Part shown: piece after piece, positions 54,619 to 63,177 of the stretch
How positions within the stretch are numbered: the first letter of the stretch is position 1
Layout: the number at the start of each line of letters is the position of its first letter
From: Rhizobium subbaraonis
GTDB taxonomy: Bacteria; Pseudomonadota; Alphaproteobacteria; Rhizobiales; Rhizobiaceae
Length of the DNA: 64,000 nucleotides
Direction of reading: 5' to 3'
NCBI RefSeq assembly: GCF_900220975.1
Contig: NZ_OBQD01000015.1
Location: forward strand, 89,730 to 153,729
Notes under the pieces: model-generated
What the model saw: the letters and a program-made list of their open reading frames with translations, nothing else
The model's database searches: none
What the model was told of the DNA's origin: nothing
Translations under genes and position numbers: made by a program

Positions 54619-55326
54619 ATGGCGACGCCACTCGTCGTATCCGAAGTCGCAAAGAGCTTCACCATGCACCTGAGGGACGGCATCCGCCTGCCAGTCGTCT
54701 CCAGCGTCAATTTTTCCGTCAAGGCGGGCGAGTGCGTCGTCCTTGGCGGTCCCTCCGGCATCGGCAAGAGTTCGCTCTTGAAGATGGTCTACGGCAACTA
54801 TGGCGTCGACACCGGGCAGATTCTCGTCGAGCACGAAGGTCAGTTCGTCGATCTCGCGACCGCCGACCCGCGCAGCGTGCTCGCCGTCCGGCGGGTGACG
54901 CTCGGCTATGTCAGCCAGTTTCTACGCGTCGTGCCGCGGGTCGCGGCCGTCGACGTCGTGGCCGAACCGCTCGTGGCGGACGGTGCGATCCCCGCAGTCG
55001 CTCGCGAAAAGGCGGAAACCATGCTTGCCCGGCTCAACCTGCCGCGCGAACTCTGGCAACTGCCGCCGGCCACCTTCTCCGGCGGCGAGCAGCAGCGCGT
55101 CAACATCGCCCGGGGCTTCATCACCGACCACCGCATCCTGCTTCTCGACGAGCCGACGGCTTCGCTGGATGCGAAGAACCGCGAGATCGTCGTCGACATG
55201 ATCGCGGAAAAGAAGCGGGCGGGCGTGGCCCTGCTCGGCATCTTCCATGACGACGACGTGCGCGTCCGGGTCGCCGATCGCGTCATCGACGTCTCGGCAT
55301 TCTCGCCGCGAAAGGCCGCCGCATGA
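54619..55326 (+). CDS. phnL: C-P lyase operon ATP-binding protein PhnL
   Basis: A 235-residue ABC-type ATPase that works with PhnGHI in the adenine-displacement step. Walker A is GGPSGIGKSSLLKMVYGNYG, the signature is FSGGEQQRVNIARGFI, Walker B is ILLLDEPTASLD and the switch is GIFHDDDVR, as in PhnL. The frame opens at 54586; ATG 54619 (MATPLVVSEVAKSF) with AGAAGGAAATCGATC is better placed. Its stop overlaps the next start (ATGA). Confidence 0.95.
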   Translation: MATPLVVSEVAKSFTMHLRDGIRLPVVSSVNFSVKAGECVVLGGPSGIGKSSLLKMVYGNYGVDTGQILVEHEGQFVDLATADPRSVLAVRRVTLGYVSQFLRVVPRVAAVDVVAEPLVADGAIPAVAREKAETMLARLNLPRELWQLPPATFSGGEQQRVNIARGFITDHRILLLDEPTASLDAKNREIVVDMIAEKKRAGVALLGIFHDDDVRVRVADRVIDVSAFSPRKAAA

Positions 55327-55940
55327 CCAGGCTTTCGGAACACACTCCGCTCATCCACACAACGGCATCGGTCACCGACTGCACGCTCGGTCGTTTCGTG
55401 GAGATCTCCGAGCGCTGCCGCATCGCCGAGACCGAGCTTGGAGACTACTCCTACATCATGGAGGACGGCTCGGTCTGGTGCGCCACGATCGGCAAGTTTG
55501 CAAACATCGCCTCCTCGGTCCGCATCAATGCCACCAACCATCCGATGTGGCGGGCGACGCTGCACCACTTCACCTATCGTGCCGCCGACTACTGGCCCGA
55601 CGCCGACAGGGAGGAGAGTTTCTTTGCCTGGCGGCGGAGCAACCGCGTCGTCATCGGCCACGACGTCTGGATCGGCCACGGATCCACCATCCTGCCCGGT
55701 GTCACCGTCGGCAATGGCGCCATCATCGGCTCCGGCGCGGTGGTGACGAAGGACGTCGCGCCCTACACCATCGTCGGCGGCGTGCCCGCGAAGCTGATCC
55801 GCGAACGCTTCGGACGCGATATTGCCGAACGTTTCGAAAGGCTTGCCTGGTGGGACTGGGACCACGCCCGCCTGCGTGTCGCCCTTGAGGATTTCCGAGC
55901 ACTCGACGCCGATGCCTTCCTTGTCAAATACGGTGGCTGA
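55323..55940 (+). CDS. hexapeptide-repeat acyltransferase of phosphonate operons
   Basis: A 205-residue left-handed beta-helix protein. Hexapeptide turns run VTDCTLGRFVEISERCRIAE, and VIGHDVWIGHGSTILPGVTV then GNGAIIGSGAVVTKDVAPYT, with the xenobiotic-acetyltransferase-like NATNHPMW and VGGVPAKLIR. A family of this type is regularly encoded in phn operons. It may N-acetylate aminoalkylphosphonates, the role of PhnO in E. coli, but that is not shown. It is coupled to phnL by ATGA and ends this transcription unit. Confidence 0.88.
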   Translation: MTRLSEHTPLIHTTASVTDCTLGRFVEISERCRIAETELGDYSYIMEDGSVWCATIGKFANIASSVRINATNHPMWRATLHHFTYRAADYWPDADREESFFAWRRSNRVVIGHDVWIGHGSTILPGVTVGNGAIIGSGAVVTKDVAPYTIVGGVPAKLIRERFGRDIAERFERLAWWDWDHARLRVALEDFRALDADAFLVKYGG

Positions 55941-55948
55941 ACCTTGCC

Positions 55949-55973
55949 CAAAGCCCTGGCAATCCGGGCTTTG
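55949..55973 (+). terminator. hairpin after the acyltransferase gene
   Basis: CAAAGCCC pairs with GGGCTTTG over nine bases, eight bases after the stop. There are only three T residues at the base, so termination may be partial. Confidence 0.45.
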
Positions 55974-55977
55974 TGGA

Positions 55978-56006
55978 TTGTTACCGAACAGACATGAAAC
56001 TGACAT
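55978..56006 (+). promoter_or_regulatory. triple Pho box upstream of phnC
   Basis: Three half-sites in exact 11-bp phase: TTGTTAC (4/7), CAGACAT (5/7) and CTGACAT (6/7) against CTGTCAT, each separated by four bases. It lies 67-95 bases before phnC, directly after the hairpin that closes the phnG unit. Confidence 0.65.
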
Positions 56007-56072
56007 TCCGCATTCATCCATCGGCTTTAAAGCCGCAGCAGTGTCAATGAACAAGCCTCGAGAGGGGAAGCC

Positions 56073-56927
56073 ATGTTTAGCCTAAAGAACGTCACGCGCC
56101 GGTTTGGCGGCAAGGCCGCAGTCAGCTCCGTCAGCGTCGACATTCCCCAGGGCCAGATGGTCGGCGTCATCGGCCGCTCGGGAGCTGGCAAGTCGACCAT
56201 GCTGCGGATGATCAACCGGCTCGTCGATCCGAGCGAAGGCTCGATCCATTTCGGCGACGTCGAGGTCTCCTCGCTGCGTGGTGCGGCGTTGCGCAACTGG
56301 CAACGTGACTGCGCCATGATCTTCCAGCAGTTCAACCTGGTGCCGCGTCTTGACGTGCTGACCAACGTTATGCTCGGCCGCCTCAATCATCGTTCGACCG
56401 CGCTCAGCATCCTCAACATGTTCACCCGCGAGGAACGCATCATGGCGATCGCGGCACTGGAGCGCCTCGGCATCGAGCAGACCGCGCTGCAGAAGGCGGG
56501 CACGCTGTCGGGCGGCCAGCAGCAGCGCGTGGCGATTGCACGTGCGCTGATGCAGCAGCCGAAGATGATCCTGGCGGACGAGCCGATCGCCTCGCTGGAT
56601 CCGCTCAACGCCAAGGTGGTGATGGATGCGCTGCGCGACATCAACGAGCGCGAGGGCATCACCGTGATGACCAACCTGCATACGCTCGACACCGCCCGCA
56701 ACTATTGCGAGCGCATCATCGGGATGTCGGCCGGCCGGATCGTTTTCGACGGTGCCCCGCGCGATCTCGATGCGGCCGCGGTGCGCGCGATCTACGGCAC
56801 CGGCGCCGATGGCGCGGAAATCGACGAGACCGTGACCTCGACGAGCATCAAGGGCGGCGCGGGGCTCGTACAGGACAACGTGAAAGAATCCGCCAGCGTC
56901 ACGCCGCTGGCACTGGCAGGCATCTGA
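56073..56927 (+). CDS. phnC: phosphonate ABC transporter ATP-binding protein
   Basis: A 284-residue importer ATPase. Walker A is [39 protein letters not shown] is typical of PhnC, the signature is [19 protein letters not shown] and Walker B is [13 protein letters not shown]. The C-terminal roughly 40 residues ([20 protein letters not shown]) extend beyond many homologues. AGAGGGGAAGCC precedes ATG 56073. It begins the phnCDE1E2 importer unit under its own Pho box. S. meliloti names the equivalent phoC. Confidence 0.94.
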   Translation: MFSLKNVTRRFGGKAAVSSVSVDIPQGQMVGVIGRSGAGKSTMLRMINRLVDPSEGSIHFGDVEVSSLRGAALRNWQRDCAMIFQQFNLVPRLDVLTNVMLGRLNHRSTALSILNMFTREERIMAIAALERLGIEQTALQKAGTLSGGQQQRVAIARALMQQPKMILADEPIASLDPLNAKVVMDALRDINEREGITVMTNLHTLDTARNYCERIIGMSAGRIVFDGAPRDLDAAAVRAIYGTGADGAEIDETVTSTSIKGGAGLVQDNVKESASVTPLALAGI

Positions 56928-57011
56928 GCCTTGCCGGGATCGAACGGCCCGCGTCAAGGGCCGCCATCATTCTCAGAGCCGGCGGGGGCCGGTCAAACAG
57001 GAGAGAAGTCC

Positions 57012-57917
57012 ATGCTGAAGAAAGCTCTTTTCGGCGCAGTCGCCCTTTTGGCGCTGGTCGGCCACGCCCAGGCAGAAGACCTGAAGGAATTCCGCGTCGG
57101 CATCATCGGCGGCGAGAACGAAGCCGACCGCCTGCGCAACTATCAGTGCCTCGGCGACCACCTGAAGGCCGAACTCGGCTTCGAGAAGGTGTCGTTCTTC
57201 CCGGCCGCCGACTATGACGGCGTCATCCAGGGCCTGCTCGGCGGCACGCTGGACTATGCCGAACTCGGCGCCTCCGGCTTCGCCAAGATCTACCTCGCCA
57301 AGGCCGATGCCGTCGAGCCGATCCTGACGACCGTCCAGACCGACGGCTCGACCGGCTACCACTCGATCATGGTTGCCCGTAAGGACAGCGGCATCACCAA
57401 GCTGGAAGACCTGAAGGGCAAGAAGCTCGGCTTCGCCGATCCGGACTCCACGTCCGGCTATCTTGTCCCGCTCGTCACCCTCCCGGAAGCGATCGGCGCC
57501 CCGGTGAAGGAATACTTCGGCGAGACCGGCTTCGGCGGCGGCCATGAGAACCTCGTCCTCGAAGTGATGAAGGGCACCTTCGATGCCGGCACGACCTTCG
57601 GCTCGGGCGTCGGCGAATGGAAGGACGGTTACACCTCCGGCAACCTGCACAAGATGGTCGAGAAGGGCATCCTCGACATGAACGATCTCGTCGAGATCTG
57701 GAAGTCGCCGCTGATCCCGAACGGCCCGATCGTCGTGCGCAGCTCGATGGCCGACGACATGAAGGCAAAGTTCAAGCAGTTCATGCTGGACCTGCCGAAG
57801 AAGGATGCGGCCTGCTTCGCCGCCGTCATGGGTGGCGACTTCACCTCCTTCACCGAGGTCAACGTCGACTTCTACAAGCCGATCATCGACGCCCGCAAGG
57901 CGACGATCGGCGGCTGA
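57012..57917 (+). CDS. phnD: phosphonate ABC transporter substrate-binding protein
   Basis: A 301-residue periplasmic protein with signal peptide MLKKALFGAVALLALVGHAQA. The mature EDLKEFRVGIIGGENEADRL, the pocket segment YAELGASGFAKIY and DPDSTSGYLVP (the STSGY phosphate-binding loop) are diagnostic of PhnD. CAGGAGAGAAGTCC precedes ATG 57012; the frame is open 27 codons upstream. A perfect 12-bp hairpin follows the stop, probably protecting the message so that binding protein is in excess. Confidence 0.95.
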   Translation: MLKKALFGAVALLALVGHAQAEDLKEFRVGIIGGENEADRLRNYQCLGDHLKAELGFEKVSFFPAADYDGVIQGLLGGTLDYAELGASGFAKIYLAKADAVEPILTTVQTDGSTGYHSIMVARKDSGITKLEDLKGKKLGFADPDSTSGYLVPLVTLPEAIGAPVKEYFGETGFGGGHENLVLEVMKGTFDAGTTFGSGVGEWKDGYTSGNLHKMVEKGILDMNDLVEIWKSPLIPNGPIVVRSSMADDMKAKFKQFMLDLPKKDAACFAAVMGGDFTSFTEVNVDFYKPIIDARKATIGG

Positions 57918-57935
57918 TCCTTTTTGGATAAACCG

Positions 57936-57963
57936 GACGCCGGCCGGGTTACCGGCCGGCGTC
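57936..57963 (+). terminator. strong hairpin between phnD and phnE1
   Basis: GACGCCGGCCGG-GTTA-CCGGCCGGCGTC is a perfect 12-bp stem 18 bases after the phnD stop. TCTCCATTTTC follows, a poor T-run, so partial termination or 3'-end stabilisation is likely. Confidence 0.7.
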
Positions 57964-58001
57964 TCCATTTTCGTGAATTGTGAGCGAGGCGGGACTCCGG
58001 C

Positions 58002-58964
58002 ATGGCTGTGAATACGCTACCGAAGGACTTCAGCGAGAGCGGTGCGCTGATCGAGCGCCATTGGCAGGAACTGGCCGCCAAGCGTCGTTTGTACACCTGG
58101 CTAGGCCTCGGCCTTTTCGCGGTCGCCTTTTGCGGCTCGCTCTGGTTTGCCAACGAGACCAATGCCGGCAAGTTCTTCGACCGCCTGCCGTATCTTTTCG
58201 ACTTCGTCGGTGACATGATCCCGCGCGATGCCCTGGAGATCTTCCGGGCGCTGTTCGACCTGCCGTCGCCCTATTATGACGGTAGCTTCAAATACAACTA
58301 CCCCGAAGGACGGCACTATATAACCGACAGCTTCTATGTGCCGGAATACTTCTACAAGATGCTGGAGACGCTCAACATCGCGATCTTTTCCACGATCGTC
58401 GGTACGGTCTTCGGCTTCGTCTTCTGCTTCCTCGCCGCCCGCAACCTGATGCCCAACTGGTTCGTCCGCGGTTTCGTTCGCCGCATGATGGAAATCTTGC
58501 GCGCCTTCCCGGAAGTTGTGCTTGCCGGCTTCTTCCTGGCCGTTCTCTCGCTCGGACCGTTGCCCGCCGTGATCGCGGTCTCGATCCACACGATCGGCGC
58601 GCTTGGCAAGCTCTTCTTCGAGGTCGTGGAGAATGCCGACATGAAGGCGGAGGAGGGCCTGCGGGCTGCCGGCGCCAATTGGATCGAGCGCGTCTGGTTC
58701 GCCATCGTTCCGCAGGTCATGCCGAACTTCATAAGCTATTTCCTGCTGCGACTCGAGATCAACGTGCGTGCCTCCACCATCATCGGCGCCGTCGGCGGCG
58801 GCGGTATCGGCGAGCTGCTGCGCCTTTCGATCGGGCAGAACCACCAGGCCAAGACCTTGGCGATCGTGCTCCTGCTTTTCTGCACCATCGTCGCCGTCGA
58901 CCAGCTATCCGCCTGGGCAAGGCGGCGCCTCGTCGGTGACCAGGCCTTCCAACTCGCACAGTGA
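58002..58964 (+). CDS. phnE1: phosphonate ABC transporter permease
   Basis: A 320-residue permease. A cytosolic N-tail and first membrane span (LYTWLGLGLFAVAFCGSLWF) are followed by ETLNIAIFSTIVGTVFGFVF, the EAA-type loop EEGLRAAGANWIERVWFAIVP and VRASTIIGAVGGGGIGELLR, the PhnE signature. It pairs with phnE2, as often in rhizobia where two unequal permeases replace a homodimer. phnE2 begins 11 bases downstream. Confidence 0.93.
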   Translation: MAVNTLPKDFSESGALIERHWQELAAKRRLYTWLGLGLFAVAFCGSLWFANETNAGKFFDRLPYLFDFVGDMIPRDALEIFRALFDLPSPYYDGSFKYNYPEGRHYITDSFYVPEYFYKMLETLNIAIFSTIVGTVFGFVFCFLAARNLMPNWFVRGFVRRMMEILRAFPEVVLAGFFLAVLSLGPLPAVIAVSIHTIGALGKLFFEVVENADMKAEEGLRAAGANWIERVWFAIVPQVMPNFISYFLLRLEINVRASTIIGAVGGGGIGELLRLSIGQNHQAKTLAIVLLLFCTIVAVDQLSAWARRRLVGDQAFQLAQ

Positions 58965-58975
58965 GGAAAGAGACC

Positions 58976-60484
58976 ATGACCAAGCTTCACGTGTCGGAAA
59001 TGGAAGACATCGCGGCCCGGCATCCGGAAATCTTCCGGACCACCTTCTGGGCGCGGTTCCGCATGCCGCTGATCGTGCTCGCAGCGGTGCTTTACGGAGT
59101 GTACTGCTGGTGGTTCTTTGCCATCGGTGCGGTGCTCGGAAATGCCAACTGGTCGCTGGCAGGCACCTACCTGGCCGACTGGGTCTCCTATGAGGTGCGC
59201 CCCGAGATCCGTATGGACGATCACGGTACGATGAAGATCGTCTATCCGAGGTTTTCGCCGCTGGGCGACAATCCGAACCCCGACTGGCTGATTGCCGAGC
59301 GGCAGACGGTGACCCGTACCATCGAGGTGCCGGCGGCGGCGCGCACCACTTCGCCCAAGCCGACGACCAGCTTCATGGCACCGGGTGCAGCACTCGGCAG
59401 CGCTGCCGCAGAGGCGGTCACGACGGCTCCGCCGGCGACGGAGACGCGTACCGAAGAAGTCGTCACCCGTGCCGAGGTCGTCATGGGCCGCTCCACCCGG
59501 ATAGAGGTGCTGCCTGGCGAGGTGACCGTGCAGCACGGCGGCGAACGCCTCCGTGTTGCCATCGACGGCCGCACCGTGACGCCCGAGACGCAGCCCCTGC
59601 CGCAATGGGCGACGCAGAAGCGGCCCGGCGAGAAGGTCGTCCTCTCCTTTGGCATCGCCGGCTGGGCGGAGATCGAGGGGGACGAGGTGAGCATCCGCAA
59701 GCGCTTCCTCGGCTGGGCAAATTTTGTGTTCGACACGCGCTCGCCCTTCTTCGACAAGTCGGCCTCCGAGGTGTTCTCGCTGATCGCCTGGGGCGACCGC
59801 ATCGATCCCGCCCGCTCCAACATCTCGCTGGCCTGGAACAACATCCTCTACAATTCCGAATGGCAGCATCTCGACGTCTGGACCAAGCTTCTGCAGACGA
59901 TCGTGATGGCGTTCGTCGGAACGGTGCTGGCAACGCTGCTTGCTTTCCCGCTGGCCTTCGTCGCTGCCCGCAACATCACCCGGAGCTGGATTTCCAACCA
60001 GCTGACGAAGCGCTTCTTCGACTTCCTGCGCTCCGTCGACATGCTGATCTGGGCGCTGTTCTTCACCCGTGCCTTCGGGCCGGGGCCGCTTGCGGGCATG
60101 TCGGCTATCTTCCTGACCGACACCGGCACGCTTGGAAAGCTCTATTCCGAGGCCCTGGAGAACATCGACGACAAGCAGCGCGAGGGGGTCAAGTCCGTCG
60201 GCGCGCCGTCCGTCGCCGTCAAGCGTTTCGGCGTGCTGCCGCAGGTCCTGCCCGTCTTTGTTTCGCAGGCGCTGTATTTCTGGGAATCCAATACGCGTTC
60301 GGCCACGATCATCGGTGCGGTCGGCGCCGGCGGCATCGGCCTGAAACTGTGGGAAGCGATGCGGACCAATTCGGATTGGGAGAACGTTGCCTATATGGTG
60401 GTGCTGATCCTGATCGTCGTATTCGTCTTCGACGGCATCTCGAATGCGCTGCGGTCGCGATTGATCGGACGAGCCCACCATTGA
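58976..60484 (+). CDS. phnE2: phosphonate ABC transporter permease with large extra-membrane insert
   Basis: A 502-residue permease, far longer than the usual 260-320. After membrane span 1 (about 30-54) comes a roughly 240-residue region (55-295). Its centre is a Thr/Pro/Ala/Glu-rich linker (118-165) and a predicted beta-rich stretch (RIEVLPGEVTVQHGGERLRV). Then comes a normal PhnE core: TIVMAFVGTVLATLLAFPLA, the EAA-type loop REGVKSVGAPSVAVKRFGVLP and TRSATIIGAVGAGGIGLKLW. The insert should be periplasmic. GAGGAAAGAGACC precedes ATG 58976; a start five codons earlier would overlap that site. Confidence 0.9.
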   Translation: MTKLHVSEMEDIAARHPEIFRTTFWARFRMPLIVLAAVLYGVYCWWFFAIGAVLGNANWSLAGTYLADWVSYEVRPEIRMDDHGTMKIVYPRFSPLGDNPNPDWLIAERQTVTRTIEVPAAARTTSPKPTTSFMAPGAALGSAAAEAVTTAPPATETRTEEVVTRAEVVMGRSTRIEVLPGEVTVQHGGERLRVAIDGRTVTPETQPLPQWATQKRPGEKVVLSFGIAGWAEIEGDEVSIRKRFLGWANFVFDTRSPFFDKSASEVFSLIAWGDRIDPARSNISLAWNNILYNSEWQHLDVWTKLLQTIVMAFVGTVLATLLAFPLAFVAARNITRSWISNQLTKRFFDFLRSVDMLIWALFFTRAFGPGPLAGMSAIFLTDTGTLGKLYSEALENIDDKQREGVKSVGAPSVAVKRFGVLPQVLPVFVSQALYFWESNTRSATIIGAVGAGGIGLKLWEAMRTNSDWENVAYMVVLILIVVFVFDGISNALRSRLIGRAHH

Positions 60485-60604
60485 GTGGCCACCATACGGT
60501 GTAATGGATTTCGCAGCTGGCAATGGCATGATGCTGCCACACGAATCCCTTCTACGGTCGCGGTCGCGCCTTGGGCGCCTCGGAACTGAACAGGAAGTTT
60601 GATT

Positions 60605-61315
60605 GTGCGATATGCCCTCTATTTCACCCCGGCCGCCAGCGATGGCCTCACGCTTGCCGCAGCGCGGTGGCTCGGCCGCAACGCCTTCAACGGTGCATCG
60701 CTGGTTCAGCCGGCAGTTGCGGGGTTCGAGCCGCCGGCGCTGGCGTCCTTGACGGCAGATCCGCGCCGCTACGGTTTCCACGCGACCCTGAAGGCGCCGT
60801 TCGAGCTTGCCGAGGGCCGAAACGAAGCCGACCTCGTCGCCGAGGTCGCCCGTTTCGCCGCCGCCATGGAGAGCTTCGAGATTCCAGAGGTGGTCGTCGG
60901 CCGCCTGGGTTCCTTCTTCGCCCTGGTTCCCGCAGATGAATGCGAACCGCTGCAGGCCTTCGCCGGCGAAGTGGTCCGCCGGTTCGAGGATTTTCGCGGG
61001 CCGCTGTCATCGGCGGACATTGCGCGACGCAAGCCGGACGAGCTTTCCAGCGAGGAACGCCAGAATCTGGTGCAATGGGGCTACCCCTACGTGTTCGACA
61101 CGTTCCGTTTCCACATGACGCTGACCGGCCGGGTCGCCGCTTCCGATGCCCCGGCGATGGAGGAGGCGCTGCTGCGGCATTTCTCTGAGTACCATGCGCG
61201 CCCGCTTGCAATTTCGGGTATAGCCCTCTTCCGCGAGCCGTCCCGCGGCGCAGATTTCATCGTGCATTCGCTGTTCCCGCTGACGGGCGGAACCGCCAAC
61301 AGAAAGATCGCCTGA
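60605..61315 (+). CDS. DUF1045 protein, 2H-phosphoesterase-like, in the phosphonate locus
   Basis: A 236-residue cytosolic protein. Two HxT motifs, HAT at residues 59-61 (YGFHATLKAPF) and HMT at 170-172 (FRFHMTLTGRV), are the catalytic hallmark of 2H phosphoesterases, which open cyclic phosphates. This family is found in phn loci next to phnM. CAGGAAG lies eight bases before GTG 60605 (MRYALYF); a TTG at 60599 is too close to it. It starts one base before phnM (stop then ATG). No phnP is visible, so this protein may supply the cyclic-phosphate phosphodiesterase step; that is my inference. Confidence 0.88.
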   Translation: MRYALYFTPAASDGLTLAAARWLGRNAFNGASLVQPAVAGFEPPALASLTADPRRYGFHATLKAPFELAEGRNEADLVAEVARFAAAMESFEIPEVVVGRLGSFFALVPADECEPLQAFAGEVVRRFEDFRGPLSSADIARRKPDELSSEERQNLVQWGYPYVFDTFRFHMTLTGRVAASDAPAMEEALLRHFSEYHARPLAISGIALFREPSRGADFIVHSLFPLTGGTANRKIA

Positions 61316-61316
61316 T

Positions 61317-62456
61317 ATGTCGACCGAACTGACCCTGACCAATGCGAAAATCGTGCTCGAGGACGAGATCGTCCACGGAGCCGTACTGATCCGCGACGGC
61401 CTGATCGCCGAGATTTCCGACACGCCGACGGTCGCCGGCGAGGATATGGGCGGCGACTACCTGCTGCCCGGGCTAGTCGAGTTGCACACCGACCACCTCG
61501 AGGCCCACTATTCGCCGCGCCCCGGCGTGCGCTGGAACACGACCGCTGCGATCCAGGCTCACGACGCCCAGGTTGCCTCCTCCGGCATCACCACCGTCTT
61601 CGACTGCCTGCGCATGGGGTCGGACGAGGACGGCGGCTTCGCGAAGGGCGAGATGCGCGCCATGGCCGACGCGCTTGCGCAGGCCGGCCGCGACGATCGC
61701 CTGCGCGCCGACCATCTGATCCATCTGCGCTGCGAGGTCTCCACCGACAACGTGCTCGATCACTTCGGAGAGTTTGAAAACGACCCGCAGGTCCGTCTCG
61801 TCTCGCTGATGGATCATGCGCCCGGCCAGCGCCAGTTCCAGACGATGGAGCAGTATACGCTCTACTACAAGACCAAGCGCGGCCTGTCCGACGAGGCCTT
61901 CGCGGAGTTCTGCCGGCGCCAGCAGGAGCTGTCCGCCCGCTACGCCAAACCGCATCGCGATGCGATCGCCGCCCACTGCGCTGCGCGCGGCATCGCGGTG
62001 GCCAGTCATGATGACGCCACCCTCGAGCATGTGGAAGAGGCGATTGGCTACGGCATCCGCCTTGCGGAGTTTCCGACCAGTGTCGAGGCGGCGAAGGCCT
62101 CGCACGGTGCGGGCATGAGCGTGCTGATGGGCGCGCCGAACATCGTCCGCGGCAAGTCGCACTCCGGCAACATCGCCGCCCGCGATCTCGCCACCATGGG
62201 CGTGCTCGACGTGCTCTCCTCCGACTACGTGCCGCTGAGCCTGATTCAGGCCCCCTTCATTCTCGCAGACGAGAACGCGGCGATCAGCCTGCCGAAGGCG
62301 ATTGCGATGGTGTCGGCCACCCCGGCCCGCACCGTCGGCCTTGACGACCGCGGGCGCATCGCCCCCGGCCTGCGCGCCGATCTCGTCCGCGTCCGCCGTC
62401 CGGAGGGCGTTCCGGTCGTCCGTGCCGTCTGGCGCCAGGGCGGGCGGGTGGCATGA
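61317..62456 (+). CDS. phnM: PhnM, ribose 1-methylphosphonate 5-triphosphate diphosphatase
   Basis: A 379-residue amidohydrolase that removes pyrophosphate from alpha-D-ribose 1-methylphosphonate 5-triphosphate before PhnJ acts. The metal-binding motif is LLPGLVELHTDHLEAHYSPRP, followed by DHLIHLRCEVS, ASHDDATLEHVEEA and the C-terminal LDVLSSDYVPLSL with the catalytic aspartate. Its ATG follows the DUF1045 stop almost directly, and its stop overlaps phnN (ATGA). Confidence 0.96.
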   Translation: MSTELTLTNAKIVLEDEIVHGAVLIRDGLIAEISDTPTVAGEDMGGDYLLPGLVELHTDHLEAHYSPRPGVRWNTTAAIQAHDAQVASSGITTVFDCLRMGSDEDGGFAKGEMRAMADALAQAGRDDRLRADHLIHLRCEVSTDNVLDHFGEFENDPQVRLVSLMDHAPGQRQFQTMEQYTLYYKTKRGLSDEAFAEFCRRQQELSARYAKPHRDAIAAHCAARGIAVASHDDATLEHVEEAIGYGIRLAEFPTSVEAAKASHGAGMSVLMGAPNIVRGKSHSGNIAARDLATMGVLDVLSSDYVPLSLIQAPFILADENAAISLPKAIAMVSATPARTVGLDDRGRIAPGLRADLVRVRRPEGVPVVRAVWRQGGRVA

Positions 62457-63061
62457 CGGCAGTGGCAGGAACGGTTGGGGGGGCATTGGCGCCGGCAACG
62501 GATGCGGGACGCGGCATGGCGATCGTCGTCGTCGGGCCGAGCGGGGCGGGCAAGGATAGCGTCATGGCCCATGCCGCGCGGAATCTCGCCGGTGATGATC
62601 ATTTCGTCTTTGCAAGGCGGGTGATTACCCGCCCGGCAGACGCCGGCGGCGAGGCTCATATCGGCGTGGACGAGGCGACCTTCGCCCGGATGAAGGACGA
62701 GGGGGCCTTTTGCGTCGCCTGGGAGGCGCACGGGCTGTGCTACGGCGTCCCCATGCAGGTGCAGGCCGAAGTGGAACAGGGCAGGGTGGTGCTGGTGAAC
62801 GGCAGCCGCCAGGCGCTGCCTGCCTTCGTCGCGGCGTTTTCGAGGTTGACGGTGGTAACGATCACCGCCCATGCCGAGGTTCGCGCCGAACGGCTGGCGC
62901 GGCGCGGGCGGGAAAGCGGTGACGCCATCGCCGGACGCCTCGAGCGCCAGCCGCGTATGCCGGACATGCCGATCGACTGCATAACGATCGACAACAGTGG
63001 CCCGCTTGAGGTGGCCGGTGGCGCGTTCGTCGATCTGCTCGTCGGGGCTGTTGCCCGCTGA
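62453..63061 (+). CDS. phnN: PhnN, ribose 1,5-bisphosphokinase
   Basis: A 202-residue guanylate-kinase-like enzyme that makes PRPP from ribose 1,5-bisphosphate, the last step of C-P lyase ribose recycling. The P-loop is VVVGPSGAGKDSVMAHAARN (residues about 25-44), FARRVITRPADAGGEAH is the substrate-binding block and the lid contains ERLARRGRESGDAIAGRLER. The first 20 residues (MTAVAGTVGGALAPATDAG) are extra, and translation from GTG/ATG around 62516 is possible. Its start overlaps the phnM stop by four bases. Confidence 0.94.
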   Translation: MTAVAGTVGGALAPATDAGRGMAIVVVGPSGAGKDSVMAHAARNLAGDDHFVFARRVITRPADAGGEAHIGVDEATFARMKDEGAFCVAWEAHGLCYGVPMQVQAEVEQGRVVLVNGSRQALPAFVAAFSRLTVVTITAHAEVRAERLARRGRESGDAIAGRLERQPRMPDMPIDCITIDNSGPLEVAGGAFVDLLVGAVAR

Positions 63062-63177
63062 AGCTGGCAACACCTGTGGTTCGTTGCGTGCGGAAGACGG
63101 CTCGAGCGGCACTTGCCCGTCTGGAAGCCATTGGTTAATCACTCGCGTCAGATCGAAAACCACAGACGGAGCCGCCC

